Assembly (NCBI GenBank): GCA_947643145.1
Contig: CANRVD010000018.1
Location: 1 to 45,305, forward strand
Direction: 5' to 3'
Length of the DNA: 45,305 nt
Source of the DNA: an uncultured bacterium
Lineage (GTDB): Bacteria > Bacillota > Clostridia > Lachnospirales > Lachnospiraceae
The notes under the pieces were generated by a model. It ran no database searches, was not told the DNA's origin, and saw nothing but the letters and a program-made list of their open reading frames with translations. Both the position numbers and the translations under genes were made by a program. Within the stretch, counting starts at the first letter, position 1. Each line of letters starts with the position of its first letter. This document shows positions 18,069 to 27,048 of this stretch, piece after piece.

Positions 18069-18896
18069 TTATCCCGAAACCCCGGCTCCCTTATAATTCT
18101 CTTCCAGCCATTTTGCCACGCCATCCTCTTCATTACTTCGAATAACAGCCGTTGCCTTTTCCTTCAGCTCTGCAACTGCATTCTCAACAGCATAGCACTC
18201 ATCTGAAATTTCAAACATATCAATATCATTTTTTCCATCCCCAAAAACTACAAGCCTGTCACACTTTAAATACTCTTTCAACTGCAAAACAGCATTTGAC
18301 TTACAGGCCGCCTTTGGCATTATCTCCAGCCACTGTTCATTGGTATAGAGATCTCTTTGATATACACAGTGATAAATATCTTTAAATATCTCATATAATG
18401 GCTTTAGTTTCTCCGGTTCATCAATACAGGTAATATAAAAACAGTCACCTTGTGTCAGGGAAGCAATTTCCTTAACCGGATTCCTTCGGATATCGCCTTT
18501 TCTCAGTTTCAGAAACGCTCTCATTCCAGCCGAACATCTGCTTTCGATAAATGAAAACTTTTCTTTTCCGTGTATATAAGAATATACAATAGGGTAAACT
18601 TCCCTTGCAAACAATTCCGCAAATACTGTCTCAATCCTTTTATCAAAATAATTCGAGAGCATTATCTGTTCTGTCGCATTGTCTATTACAAATGCCCCAT
18701 TATATACAATTAACGGAATAGAAGCATTCATTCCTTTTGTCACTTTCTTTGCTGTAATCAGTGACCTTGCTGTCGCATATGAAAAAATCATGCCCTGCTC
18801 TGTTAATCTGTTGATTACGGCATTGGTATATTCCGATGTAGCTTCATCACTCCTGAGTAACGTTCCATCTAAGTCGGATACATATAAGGTTTTCAT
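18069..18896 (-). CDS. HAD superfamily phosphatase, Cof/YidA type
   Basis: A 275-residue cytoplasmic HAD hydrolase with a C2-type cap. Motif I is DLDGTLL (residues 8-14), motif II ATARS near 42, the motif III lysine lies in the PKAACKSN region, and motif IV is GDGKNDIDMF near 219. The family removes phosphate from sugar phosphates or flavin/PLP-type cofactors. The substrate cannot be read from sequence. A GGGGGG run lies just before the ATG. It begins 24 bases after the chemoreceptor stop and is probably co-transcribed with it, a pairing with no obvious functional reason. Confidence 0.9.
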   Translation of the reverse strand: MKTLYVSDLDGTLLRSDEATSEYTNAVINRLTEQGMIFSYATARSLITAKKVTKGMNASIPLIVYNGAFVIDNATEQIMLSNYFDKRIETVFAELFAREVYPIVYSYIHGKEKFSFIESRCSAGMRAFLKLRKGDIRRNPVKEIASLTQGDCFYITCIDEPEKLKPLYEIFKDIYHCVYQRDLYTNEQWLEIMPKAACKSNAVLQLKEYLKCDRLVVFGDGKNDIDMFEISDECYAVENAVAELKEKATAVIRSNEEDGVAKWLEENYKGAGVSG

Positions 18897-18920
18897 ATCC
18901 CCCCTCCAAACAGCAGCTAA

Positions 18921-20963
18921 CTACTCAACCTCGAAACGCTGTACCAGTTCATTCAATGTGACAGTCTGGTTGGCAAGCTGCTCTGATGTTGCATAAGTCT
19001 CTTCTGATACCGCAGAGTTATCATTTACTCCCCGGGCAATCTCATCAATGCCTATGCGGATCTGCTCCATGTTTTCTGCCTGAATTGCCGCATCCTCAGC
19101 CGTCTTCTTAATCATTTCATTGACACGGTCAACAGCACTGACAGAACCCTCCAAAGAAGACATGACCCCATTAGCAATATCATTTCCTTTGTTAATTTCT
19201 TCCATAGAAACTCCAATCAGCTCTCTCGTCATACTGGCCGCCTTGGAACTCTCCAATGCCAGTTTTCCAATTTCATCCGCTACTACTGCAAAGCCTTTTC
19301 CTAACTCACCGGCACGGGCAGCCTCTATGGAAGCATTTAACGACAGCAGATTCGTCTGCTCTGCAATCTCCTCAATCGTCTGGATGATTCCCACAACCTG
19401 CTGTGATGTCTCACGTATCGTATTCATCGCGCCCATCATCATCTTCATCTTTTCCTGGTTCTGTTCCATCATCTCTGTAACACGTACCGTTGCCTGCGCC
19501 GAAAGCTCTGCATCTTTCCGGCTCTCCTGGACTTTATCAGCAACCTCAGAAGTTGTCGCAGCAAGCTGCTGCACAGATGCCGCCTGTGTCTGTGCCCCCT
19601 CCGCAATCATCTGGGAAGCATCCGCCAGTTCTGACGCTCCAATTGAAACCTGACCCGAAGTTTCACCAATATGCTTCATCACATCATTCATGGAATCAGA
19701 AATATTAATCAGGGCATTTTTAATCTTCTGGAATTCGCCCACATAATCATTCTTTAATTCAATAGTCAGTTTTCCAGACGCAATCTGTGCTAATACCTCA
19801 GCAGTTTCGTCTATGTATACGATATATTCTTTCAATCGGTCTACCGTCTTCCCGATAGACTTACCTAATTCTCCGATTTCATCCTCTGCCGTTATCTCAA
19901 GCTGTACGTTCAAATCACCTGCAGCAAGCTGCTGTGCGGTATGATTCAATTCCATAATCGGTTTTGACAGTTTCTCGGCACTCTTCTTAATACTGATTAC
20001 AATCATCAGTATACCTGCTGCGAATAAAATGATTAAAGCAACAATCATACCAATCAGTAATGCATAATACTCCTGCAACGGCATATTACTGACAACAAGA
20101 TATCCCGTCTCACCAATAGGCTCCAGCACACCATATTTGGTTGAACCATCAACCTTATATTTTAAAAACTGTTCTTTTCCTTCCGTTACTGCATCAATAA
20201 CATTCTGTGATATATTTGTATCTTTAATATTCTTTTGTATCAAATCTTCCTGTGGATGATAAATAACTTCACCGTTACCAGTTAGCAGGAACACATAACC
20301 CTTTTTCCCTATCTTATATCCACTCATAACATCAGTAAGATGTTCCAAGGAAACATCAATTCCGACCGCACCAATTATCTGACTGCCTGATGCATCAAAA
20401 ACAGGGGTAACCGCACTAAGAACAGTATTTCCGGAAGCGGAGTCCACATACGGATCTGTTAGCACGGTCTGCTTTGTGTCAATACAAGGCTGATACCACT
20501 CACGTGATGTAACATCCCAATCCCCATCGGATGTAGTGCCATCTGACTGTGTAAATGTACTGGTATCAAAATCTGCAATCCATACAGCCAAAATGTTCTC
20601 AGAGTCCATTTCGACAACCTTTGCCAGATTCTGCCGGACAGTATCCATCTTTTCTGTTTCCACTATATTGTCTCCCAGCGTAGTCTCTGTTAAAACATAC
20701 TGTAACTCTGGATTAACCGCAAGCTGCGCCGAAGCTCTTGCATATTGTTCAAAAAATCCCGTCAACTGGTTGGCTGCCGCAACTGACTGTAATGTCAATT
20801 CCGTCTGCTTGGAACTGGAAATCACCCACCGTACCATAACAATCGTAACAATTGCCACAACTAAAAATACCAGCAAAACACTCCTTCCAACCTGAAATAG
20901 AATTTCATCTGCTATTCTCTTTTTAGATTGTTGCTTTTTTTCCTTTTTTCCTATTTTTACCAA
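18921..20963 (-). CDS. Methyl-accepting chemotaxis protein with dCache sensor
   Basis: A 680-residue chemoreceptor. A membrane span lies at about residues 28-50 and is followed by an extracellular dCache-type domain to about 300 ([21 protein letters not shown] and [10 protein letters not shown] are typical of amino-acid or small-acid sensing dCache domains). A second membrane span at ~305-328, HAMP segments and a signalling domain follow, with [17 protein letters not shown] and [12 protein letters not shown]. The start codon appears to be TTG at 20963, with GGAGG ten bases upstream. The ligand is unknown. Its upstream region contains a separate terminator and a small noncoding or leader transcript, so expression may be attenuated. 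Confidence 0.94.
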   Translation of the reverse strand: MVKIGKKEKKQQSKKRIADEILFQVGRSVLLVFLVVAIVTIVMVRWVISSSKQTELTLQSVAAANQLTGFFEQYARASAQLAVNPELQYVLTETTLGDNIVETEKMDTVRQNLAKVVEMDSENILAVWIADFDTSTFTQSDGTTSDGDWDVTSREWYQPCIDTKQTVLTDPYVDSASGNTVLSAVTPVFDASGSQIIGAVGIDVSLEHLTDVMSGYKIGKKGYVFLLTGNGEVIYHPQEDLIQKNIKDTNISQNVIDAVTEGKEQFLKYKVDGSTKYGVLEPIGETGYLVVSNMPLQEYYALLIGMIVALIILFAAGILMIVISIKKSAEKLSKPIMELNHTAQQLAAGDLNVQLEITAEDEIGELGKSIGKTVDRLKEYIVYIDETAEVLAQIASGKLTIELKNDYVGEFQKIKNALINISDSMNDVMKHIGETSGQVSIGASELADASQMIAEGAQTQAASVQQLAATTSEVADKVQESRKDAELSAQATVRVTEMMEQNQEKMKMMMGAMNTIRETSQQVVGIIQTIEEIAEQTNLLSLNASIEAARAGELGKGFAVVADEIGKLALESSKAASMTRELIGVSMEEINKGNDIANGVMSSLEGSVSAVDRVNEMIKKTAEDAAIQAENMEQIRIGIDEIARGVNDNSAVSEETYATSEQLANQTVTLNELVQRFEVE

Positions 20964-21105
20964 TGAAACTTTTCCTCCTCTTCATCTTTAATCGTTTCTT
21001 AGCTTCCTGCTGTTTTGTGAAATTTCTATACACTTTTAGGGGATATGAAAAAGCTTTGCTTTTTGTCGGCTTACCTTCACAATACTAAGACCTTTCCTCA
21101 AAACC

Positions 21106-21153
21106 AAAAAAGACGGCAGCACCAATCTTTTAAGATATGGTGGTCCTGCCGCC
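21106..21153 (-). terminator. Terminator or attenuator upstream of the chemoreceptor
   Basis: On the minus strand GGCGGCAG and ACCACC of the left arm pair with GGTG and TGCCGTC of the right arm, with an inner ATCTT/AAGAT stem, followed by TTTTTT. No known gene ends here. The chemoreceptor starts 143 bases downstream, so it terminates a leader or independent small RNA. Confidence 0.8.
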
Positions 21154-21207
21154 TCTATTACAATTACGATGTAGTAACATCTTGATATACGAAAAATGCC
21201 AACTCAT
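21130..21207 (-). CDS. Possible 25-residue leader peptide
   Basis: A short open frame starts at ATG (21205-21207) and reads MSWHFSYIKM, then LLHRNCNRGG, then RTTIS. Its last codons lie inside the left arm of the terminator at 21106-21153. An even shorter frame (MNVRRVSR) overlaps its start codon. It has no strong ribosome site. The position suggests that translation could affect the hairpin, but no run of regulatory codons is obvious. Confidence 0.3.
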   Translation of the reverse strand: MSWHFSYIKMLLHRNCNRGGRTTIS

Positions 21208-21424
21208 CTTGATACTCTTCTCACATTCATACGGATAACCACCACAGATTAATCATACAACAATTTCAAAAAAATCTCACATTTATGTAGGGATACCTAT
21301 CCATCTTTTCAAGCCTTATTTGACATTTTCCTAAAATCCCACAATATTAAGTTATCAAAATTTCAACTATTGTCCCTCTTCTGAAAATCTAAGAGACTAC
21401 TTCTATATTACTCCTTTTTGCTTG

Positions 21425-21453
21425 ATAATACAAGTATATTTTTTATATTTCAA
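21425..21453 (-). promoter_or_regulatory. Candidate minus-strand promoter of the leader transcript
   Basis: On the minus strand TTGAAA (21448-21453), 17 bases, then TATTAT (21425-21430). A transcript from here would run about 310 bases to the terminator at 21106. It is the only good promoter seen in the 660-bp gap for minus-strand reading. Confidence 0.5.
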
Positions 21454-21482
21454 ATGGTTTTGCCACACTTTTATCCTGCTTA

Positions 21483-21511
21483 TTGACACTTAATTCCGAC
21501 TCCGCTATTAT
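21483..21511 (+). promoter_or_regulatory. tyrA promoter
   Basis: TTGACA (21483-21488), 17 bases, then TATTAT (21506-21511) lies about 105 bases before tyrA. It is back to back with the minus-strand leader promoter. Confidence 0.8.
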
Positions 21512-21623
21512 ATTACTAAGGCGGCTAAATATCGATATATTTTACCACCTTAAAAATATAATGCATGAGTTTCGCCTTACATAATGGCTGACTGAACAGA
21601 AATAGAAAACGGAGAATTCACAT

Positions 21624-22493
21624 ATGATTGAAATCAATACACGTTCCCACTTTGGCTTTATTGGCTTTGGCCTGATTGGCGGTTCAATTGCCCATGCCAT
21701 CAGGAACCTCTGCCCTGACAGTGATATTATGGCATACAATTATTATGAAACAAAACCAAATGAGCGTCTGGAACTCGCCAAAAAGGAAGGAACGCTTTCC
21801 CGGATTAGCACAAACCTTGCTGACTTCTCTGACTGCGAAGTTATCTTCCTGTGTGCACCAGTCATAAAAAATGTTGCCTACCTGCAAAAGCTCTATCCTT
21901 ATCTGAACAAAGACTGTATCTTAACCGATGTAGGAAGTGTCAAAGGAAATATCCATAAGGCAGTCGCCGAGCTTGGTCTGAACAGCCAGTTTGTGGGCGG
22001 CCATCCCATGACAGGTTCAGAGAAGACAGGCTATACAAATTCCAGTGCAGATTTCCTGAAGGATGCTTACTATCTGCTGACTCCGACAGAAGACACCCAG
22101 CCAGAGTATACAGATTGGATGAAAGCCTTTGTCAACGCTGTCGGCTCCGTCTGCATGGTACTGGACGATGTTTCCCATGACCGGATTACAGCAGGAATCA
22201 GCCATGTCCCCCATATTTTTTCCGCAGCCCTTGTCAATGCTGTTGCTGCAAAAGACAGCAATGGCTGCTATAAAAAACTGGCTGCCGGCGGTTTTCGGGA
22301 TATTACACGGATTTCTTCTTCGTCGCCGGAAATGTGGGAAAATATATGCCTGACAAACCCGGATGCCATTTTGGAGTTTTTAAACGAATGCATTGATATA
22401 TTAGAACAGGCAAAAGCAGCGATAAGCAGCAGGGACAGCGAGGCATTAACAAAATTTTTCACAGATGCCAAAACCTACCGTGACAATATCTAA
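21624..22493 (+). CDS. tyrA: Prephenate dehydrogenase
   Basis: A 289-residue NAD(P)-dependent enzyme that converts prephenate to 4-hydroxyphenylpyruvate in tyrosine synthesis. The nucleotide-binding motif GFGLIGGSIA is at residues 12-21. The prephenate-binding region has GGHPMTGSEKTG and the helical domain has DRITAGISHVPHI. It is shorter than Bacillus TyrA (~370) and lacks the C-terminal ACT domain, so tyrosine feedback through that domain is not expected. GGAG lies nine bases before the ATG. No other aromatic pathway gene adjoins it. pcrA follows after 73 bases. Confidence 0.93.
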   Translation: MIEINTRSHFGFIGFGLIGGSIAHAIRNLCPDSDIMAYNYYETKPNERLELAKKEGTLSRISTNLADFSDCEVIFLCAPVIKNVAYLQKLYPYLNKDCILTDVGSVKGNIHKAVAELGLNSQFVGGHPMTGSEKTGYTNSSADFLKDAYYLLTPTEDTQPEYTDWMKAFVNAVGSVCMVLDDVSHDRITAGISHVPHIFSAALVNAVAAKDSNGCYKKLAAGGFRDITRISSSSPEMWENICLTNPDAILEFLNECIDILEQAKAAISSRDSEALTKFFTDAKTYRDNI

Positions 22494-22566
22494 GGTTTGA
22501 AGTTCCACTAACACATGAAATACCATGCGCAGCGAAAACTAAAATATTACAGAAACGAGGAATATT

Positions 22567-24936
22567 ATGCAGATTTTAGAAGGTTTAAACCCGGAACAGG
22601 AAAAAGCCGTAAAACATTTTAAAGGCCCGTTACTCATTCTTGCCGGTGCAGGTTCCGGCAAAACAAGGGTTCTGACTCACCGCATTGCTTACTTAATTCA
22701 GGAATACCGTGTCAACCCGTGGAATATTCTTGCTTTGACATTTACCAACAAGGCTGCCGGAGAGATGCGGGAACGTGTTGACACAATCGTAGGGGAACAT
22801 GCAGGAGACATCTGGGTAAGCACGTTTCATTCTACCTGTGTACGCATTCTCAGACGCCATATCGAAGCCCTTGGCTACGAACGCAGCTTTACGATTTACG
22901 ACAGTGATGACCAACGTGCCCTGATGCGTGACATTTTAAAATATCTTCAGCTAGACCCTAAAAAATACAAAGAACGCGCTGTTCTCAGTGCCATTTCTTC
23001 CGCAAAGGACGAGCTGATTTCCCCGGAACAGTTTGAAATGCGTGCACAGGAGGATTATGCCAAAAAAATCTATGCACGCTGCTACCGTGAATATGAGAAA
23101 CGGCTTCATGATTCCAATGCTCTGGATTTTGATGATTTGATTTGTAAAACCATTCAGCTTTTTGAAGAAAATGAAGATATCCTCTCCTATTATCAGAACC
23201 GCTTTCGTTTTATTCTGGTGGACGAATATCAGGATACCAATACCGCCCAGTTTCGCCTTATCAGCCTGATGGCAAATACAGCAGACGATGACGGAAGTAT
23301 TTTACATAATCTGTGTGTTGTAGGGGATGACGACCAGTCCATTTACAAATTCCGCGGCGCCAATATCTATAATATATTAAACTTTGAAAGCCAGTACCCG
23401 GAAGCGAACGTAATTAAATTAGAGGAAAACTACCGCTCCACCCAGAATATACTGGAAGTGGCAAATGCCGTCATTAAAAATAACAGTGTCCGCAAGGAAA
23501 AGGCACTTTGGACGGAAAAGCCAAAGGGAGATGCCATTTATTATACACAATACCTTAATGAATATGAGGAGGCTGGCTGTATCGCTGATGCGATTGCAAG
23601 CGTTGTATCAAACGGACTTGCTTCTTATAAAGATTTTGCAATCCTTTACCGTACCAATGCACAGTCACGTGTCTTTGAAGAAAAGCTAATCCTCCAAAAT
23701 ATCCCATACCGGATTGTTGGTGCCATCAACTTCTACCAGCGCCGGGAAATTAAGGATTTGCTGGCATATCTTAGAACGATTGAGAATGGTCTGGATGATA
23801 TCAGCGTAAAAAGAATTATTAATGTCCCGAAACGCGGCATCGGACTGACAACGATTGACCGCATTACCAATTATGCTATGGAGCATGAAACCAGTTTTTA
23901 CGGTGCTTTGCAAAACTATGAATATATCGACGGAATCAGCAGAAGTGCCGCAAAGCTTGGTTCCTTTGTCAGCCTGATAGAATCTTTTAAAAGGCATCTT
24001 GCGGCACCGGAATACAACTTAGAAGACCTGCTTCGTGAAATCATTGAAGAAACCGGATATGTCCGTCTGCTGAAGGAAGAAGACAGCGAAGATGCAGAGG
24101 GACGTATCGAAAATATTGAGGAACTTATCAGCAAAGTGGTTGCCTACGAGGAAAACTGTGAAGAAGAACCTACGCTTGGCGGCTTTTTGGAGGAGGTTGC
24201 TTTAGTCGCTGATATTGACAATGTCGAAGAGAGCAGTGATATTGTGCTTTTAATGACACTGCACAGCGCAAAGGGCTTAGAATTTCCTTACGTCTATCTG
24301 ACCGGTATGGAAGACGGCATTTTCCCAAGCTATGCCTCGATTATGGATGATGACGCGGAAGCAGTTGAAGAAGAACGGCGGCTCTGCTATGTCGGGATTA
24401 CCCGTGCTATGCAAAAGCTCTCCCTAAGCTGCGCCCGCTGTCGGTTCCGTAACGGTGAACAGCAGTTTAACCGGCCTTCCCGCTTTATTGATGAAATTCC
24501 ACGCTACCTTATGAAACAGTGCGGCGGCATGGCACAGGCAGCTAAAAACTCCTTCCCCTCCGACAAATTTACAGTTTTGGACAGTAACAGCGTCAGTCGG
24601 ACTTCCAGTACAAAGCAAAACACTACAAATTACAGTTCTTCATGGAATCCGACAGCAAACAAGGGTGCAAAAAAAGGCGGTGCAATGGCAGACAGCACTT
24701 CCCTCTTCGCCGGAAATCCTTATATCAGTAAAGGCTTCGGTAAAAATACCTCCCAGACAAAAAGCAGCTCCACCGTCGACTATACAGTTGGCGACAGGGT
24801 TTCCCATGTCCGTTTTGGAAACGGTACGGTCACGGAAATGAAGGATACTGGTGGTGATTATCAGGTAACGGTTGCTTTTGACGGCGATATCAACCGCAAG
24901 ATGATGGCTTCCTTTGCTAAACTAAAAAAATTATAG
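22567..24936 (+). CDS. pcrA: ATP-dependent DNA helicase PcrA/UvrD
   Basis: A 789-residue superfamily 1 3'-to-5' helicase used in repair and plasmid or replication-fork maintenance. All motifs are present: I GAGSGKTRVLTHR (near residue 27), II DEYQDTN, III GDDDQSIYKFRGAN, IV EENYRSTQNIL, V TLHSAKGLEF, VI EERRLCYVGITRAMQKL. The C-terminal ~120 residues are low complexity, then a Tudor-like module (VGDRVSHVRFGNGTV) found in PcrA for RNA polymerase contact. GAGG lies seven bases before the ATG. It is probably read from the tyrA promoter. Confidence 0.96.
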   Translation: MQILEGLNPEQEKAVKHFKGPLLILAGAGSGKTRVLTHRIAYLIQEYRVNPWNILALTFTNKAAGEMRERVDTIVGEHAGDIWVSTFHSTCVRILRRHIEALGYERSFTIYDSDDQRALMRDILKYLQLDPKKYKERAVLSAISSAKDELISPEQFEMRAQEDYAKKIYARCYREYEKRLHDSNALDFDDLICKTIQLFEENEDILSYYQNRFRFILVDEYQDTNTAQFRLISLMANTADDDGSILHNLCVVGDDDQSIYKFRGANIYNILNFESQYPEANVIKLEENYRSTQNILEVANAVIKNNSVRKEKALWTEKPKGDAIYYTQYLNEYEEAGCIADAIASVVSNGLASYKDFAILYRTNAQSRVFEEKLILQNIPYRIVGAINFYQRREIKDLLAYLRTIENGLDDISVKRIINVPKRGIGLTTIDRITNYAMEHETSFYGALQNYEYIDGISRSAAKLGSFVSLIESFKRHLAAPEYNLEDLLREIIEETGYVRLLKEEDSEDAEGRIENIEELISKVVAYEENCEEEPTLGGFLEEVALVADIDNVEESSDIVLLMTLHSAKGLEFPYVYLTGMEDGIFPSYASIMDDDAEAVEEERRLCYVGITRAMQKLSLSCARCRFRNGEQQFNRPSRFIDEIPRYLMKQCGGMAQAAKNSFPSDKFTVLDSNSVSRTSSTKQNTTNYSSSWNPTANKGAKKGGAMADSTSLFAGNPYISKGFGKNTSQTKSSSTVDYTVGDRVSHVRFGNGTVTEMKDTGGDYQVTVAFDGDINRKMMASFAKLKKL

Positions 24937-24998
24937 ATATTACGTATAGAATATGATATACTGTTGATATGCTATTACTATTCACAGCTAATCCATGG

Positions 24999-25028
24999 CA
25001 ATAGAAATTTTATGAAGCATGATTTCTA
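24999..25028 (+). repeat. 3'-end hairpin repeat, copy 2
   Basis: TAGAAAT pairs with ATTTCTA around a loop containing TGAAG (with an inner ATG/CAT). It lies about 60 bases after the pcrA stop, in gene orientation, and is a relative of 11644-11680 and 36592-36622. Confidence 0.6.
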
Positions 25029-25090
25029 AAATTAGCATGAATAGTAACGATATATTCAAAAAATATAGTTTCAGAAAGGATGGGTTTATT

Positions 25091-25357
25091 ATGTCAAACA
25101 AAGTAGAAGAACTTTTAAACGCAGCTAAATTTAATGAGTTACTGCACAAGAAGGAATTAGAAGAGAAAAACAAAAATACCATCGTTATCGTTCTCGCCAT
25201 TATTGGCGCTGTTGCTGCTGTTGCCGGCATCGCATATGCCGTATACAAGTATCTGACACCGGATTATCTGGATGATTTTGATTCCGATGATATGTATGAT
25301 AACTTTGATGATGATTTTATTGAGTTTTCAGATGACAAACCTGAGGCCGAAGATTAA
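25091..25357 (+). CDS. Small membrane protein with acidic tail, function unknown
   Basis: An 88-residue protein I do not recognise beyond its layout. It has a charged N-terminal helix (KVEELLNAAKFNELLHKKE), one membrane span at about residues 31-54 rich in Ala/Val/Ile, and a very acidic tail with many Asp residues. The start at 25091 is chosen because GGATGGG lies a short distance upstream. An in-frame ATG at 25019 lacks a good site and falls inside the hairpin repeat. The N-terminus probably lies in the cytoplasm and the acidic tail could contact a basic partner; both are guesses. A terminator hairpin follows at 25419-25448. Confidence 0.75.
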   Translation: MSNKVEELLNAAKFNELLHKKELEEKNKNTIVIVLAIIGAVAAVAGIAYAVYKYLTPDYLDDFDSDDMYDNFDDDFIEFSDDKPEAED

Positions 25358-25418
25358 TCATACTGGTCACAAAGTGAGCAGAACGATTCATTCCTGCATA
25401 CGAATGCAAATTTAATCT

Positions 25419-25448
25419 ATACCGAAATGGAAGTTCCATTTCGGTATT
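25419..25448 (+). terminator. Hairpin terminator before argH
   Basis: ACCGAAATGGAA pairs perfectly with TTCCATTTCGGT around a single base, followed by ATTTG. It lies 60 bases after the small membrane protein and 43 before argH. The T run is short, so partial read-through to argH is possible. Confidence 0.65.
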
Positions 25449-25490
25449 TGATTATTAAAGTTATATTTCACAGAAATGGAGGATTTACCT

Positions 25491-26864
25491 ATGAAACTTT
25501 GGGGCGGACGCTTCACAAAAGAAACCAACCAGTTAGTACATAATTTTAACGCTTCCCTATCCTTTGACCAGAAATTCTTTGAAGAGGATATCAACGGAAG
25601 CATTGCCCATGTCACCATGTTAGCAAAGCAGGGCATTCTGTCTGAAACCGATAAAGAATCAATCATTACCGGACTTAAAGGTATCTGTGAAGATATCAAA
25701 TCCGGCAGGCTGCTAATTGACGAAGAACATGAAGATATACACAGCTTTGTAGAAGCACACTTAATCGAACGGATTGGTGAAGCCGGAAAGCGCCTGCATA
25801 CCGGACGCAGCAGAAATGACCAGGTTGCCCTTGACATGAAGTTATACACCAGAAAAGAAGTTTTAGAAATGGATTCCCTTTTAAAGAATCTTTTAAGCAG
25901 CCTTCTTAAGATTATGAAAGAAAATACAGATACCATTATGCCGGGTTTTACCCATCTGCAAAAAGCACAGCCTATCACACTGGCACACCATATGGGCGCT
26001 TATTTTGAGATGTTTAAAAGAGACCGTTCCCGTCTTCATGATATTTATGAGCGTATGAACTACTGTCCGCTTGGTTCCGGTGCACTTGCAGGCACCACCT
26101 ACCCTCTGGACAGGGAATATTCTGCTTCCCTGTTAGACTTTTACGGCCCTACCCTAAATAGTATGGACTCTGTTTCTGACCGCGATTACCTGATTGAATT
26201 TTCTTCCGCAATGTCTATTATTATGATGCACTTAAGCCGTTTTTGCGAAGAAATCATTATCTGGAATACGAATGAATACCAGTTTATTGAAATAGATGAT
26301 TCTTACTCTACCGGAAGCAGCATTATGCCACAGAAAAAAAATCCAGATATCGCTGAGCTGGTACGTGGAAAAACAGGACGTGTATATGGCTCCCTTATCT
26401 CCCTGCTCACGACTATGAAAGGCCTCTCCCTTGCCTATAACAAGGATATGCAGGAAGATAAGGAATTTGTCTTTGATGCCATTGATACAACAAAAGGATG
26501 TATTGTACTTTTTCATGGTATGTTAGACACCCTAACCTTTTGCAAGGACAAGATGCGTGCCAGCGCAGAAGGCGGTTTCACCAATGCCACGGATGCTGCC
26601 GACTATCTTGTAAATCATGGGGTTCCTTTCCGCGATGCTCATGGCATTATTGGACAACTTGTGCTTTATTGTATTGATAAAAATATCTCCCTCGGAGAAA
26701 TGACATTAGAAGAATATCAGGCAATCAGCCCTGTATTTAAAGAAGATATTTACGACGCCATCAGTATGGAAACCTGCGTTTCCAAGCGCAATACCATTGG
26801 CGCTCCGGGACAGGAAGCCATGAAAAAAGTAATCTCTGTTTACGAGAAATACCTGTCTGAATAA
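25491..26864 (+). CDS. argH: Argininosuccinate lyase
   Basis: A 457-residue enzyme that splits argininosuccinate into arginine and fumarate, the last step of arginine synthesis. The fumarase/aspartase superfamily signature GSSIMPQKKNPD is present near residue 280, with TGRSRNDQVALD near residue 110 and the HTGRSR substrate loop. The start at 25491 (MKLWGGRF) has GGAGG eight bases upstream; an earlier ATG at 25476 lies within that site. argG is not adjacent, so the pathway genes are split. A ~135-bp structured repeat follows the gene. Confidence 0.96.
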   Translation: MKLWGGRFTKETNQLVHNFNASLSFDQKFFEEDINGSIAHVTMLAKQGILSETDKESIITGLKGICEDIKSGRLLIDEEHEDIHSFVEAHLIERIGEAGKRLHTGRSRNDQVALDMKLYTRKEVLEMDSLLKNLLSSLLKIMKENTDTIMPGFTHLQKAQPITLAHHMGAYFEMFKRDRSRLHDIYERMNYCPLGSGALAGTTYPLDREYSASLLDFYGPTLNSMDSVSDRDYLIEFSSAMSIIMMHLSRFCEEIIIWNTNEYQFIEIDDSYSTGSSIMPQKKNPDIAELVRGKTGRVYGSLISLLTTMKGLSLAYNKDMQEDKEFVFDAIDTTKGCIVLFHGMLDTLTFCKDKMRASAEGGFTNATDAADYLVNHGVPFRDAHGIIGQLVLYCIDKNISLGEMTLEEYQAISPVFKEDIYDAISMETCVSKRNTIGAPGQEAMKKVISVYEKYLSE

Positions 26865-26911
26865 ATAAATCAATACGAAGAACTCTGTTTTTTTATATTT
26901 AGTCTACTATT

Positions 26912-27046
26912 AAAAAGGAAGAAGAATTTTTATCTCAAGGCTATTCGAAGCCGTTGTTGCTTCAACAGCGTATTTGGCTGTTTTATGCACCAGTCGTGCT
27001 GAGCCAGGCGAATGCGTGCCCTGAGTCAAAATTCTTCTTCCTTTTT
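26912..27046 (-). ncRNA. Candidate structured RNA element, copy B
   Basis: The terminal stem is a perfect 19 bp (AAAAAGGAAGAAGAATTTT with its complement). The core matches copy A (7243-7380): TTCGAAGCCGTTG, AACAGCGT, GCTGTTTTATGCACCA, CGTGCTGAG and GCGTG are shared. The inner stem differs by a paired change (A-T in copy A is G-C here) and one A-C mismatch. On the minus strand it starts two bases after the aminopeptidase stop and ends in TTTTT, so it can also terminate that transcript. Confidence 0.65.
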
Positions 27047-27048
27047 AA

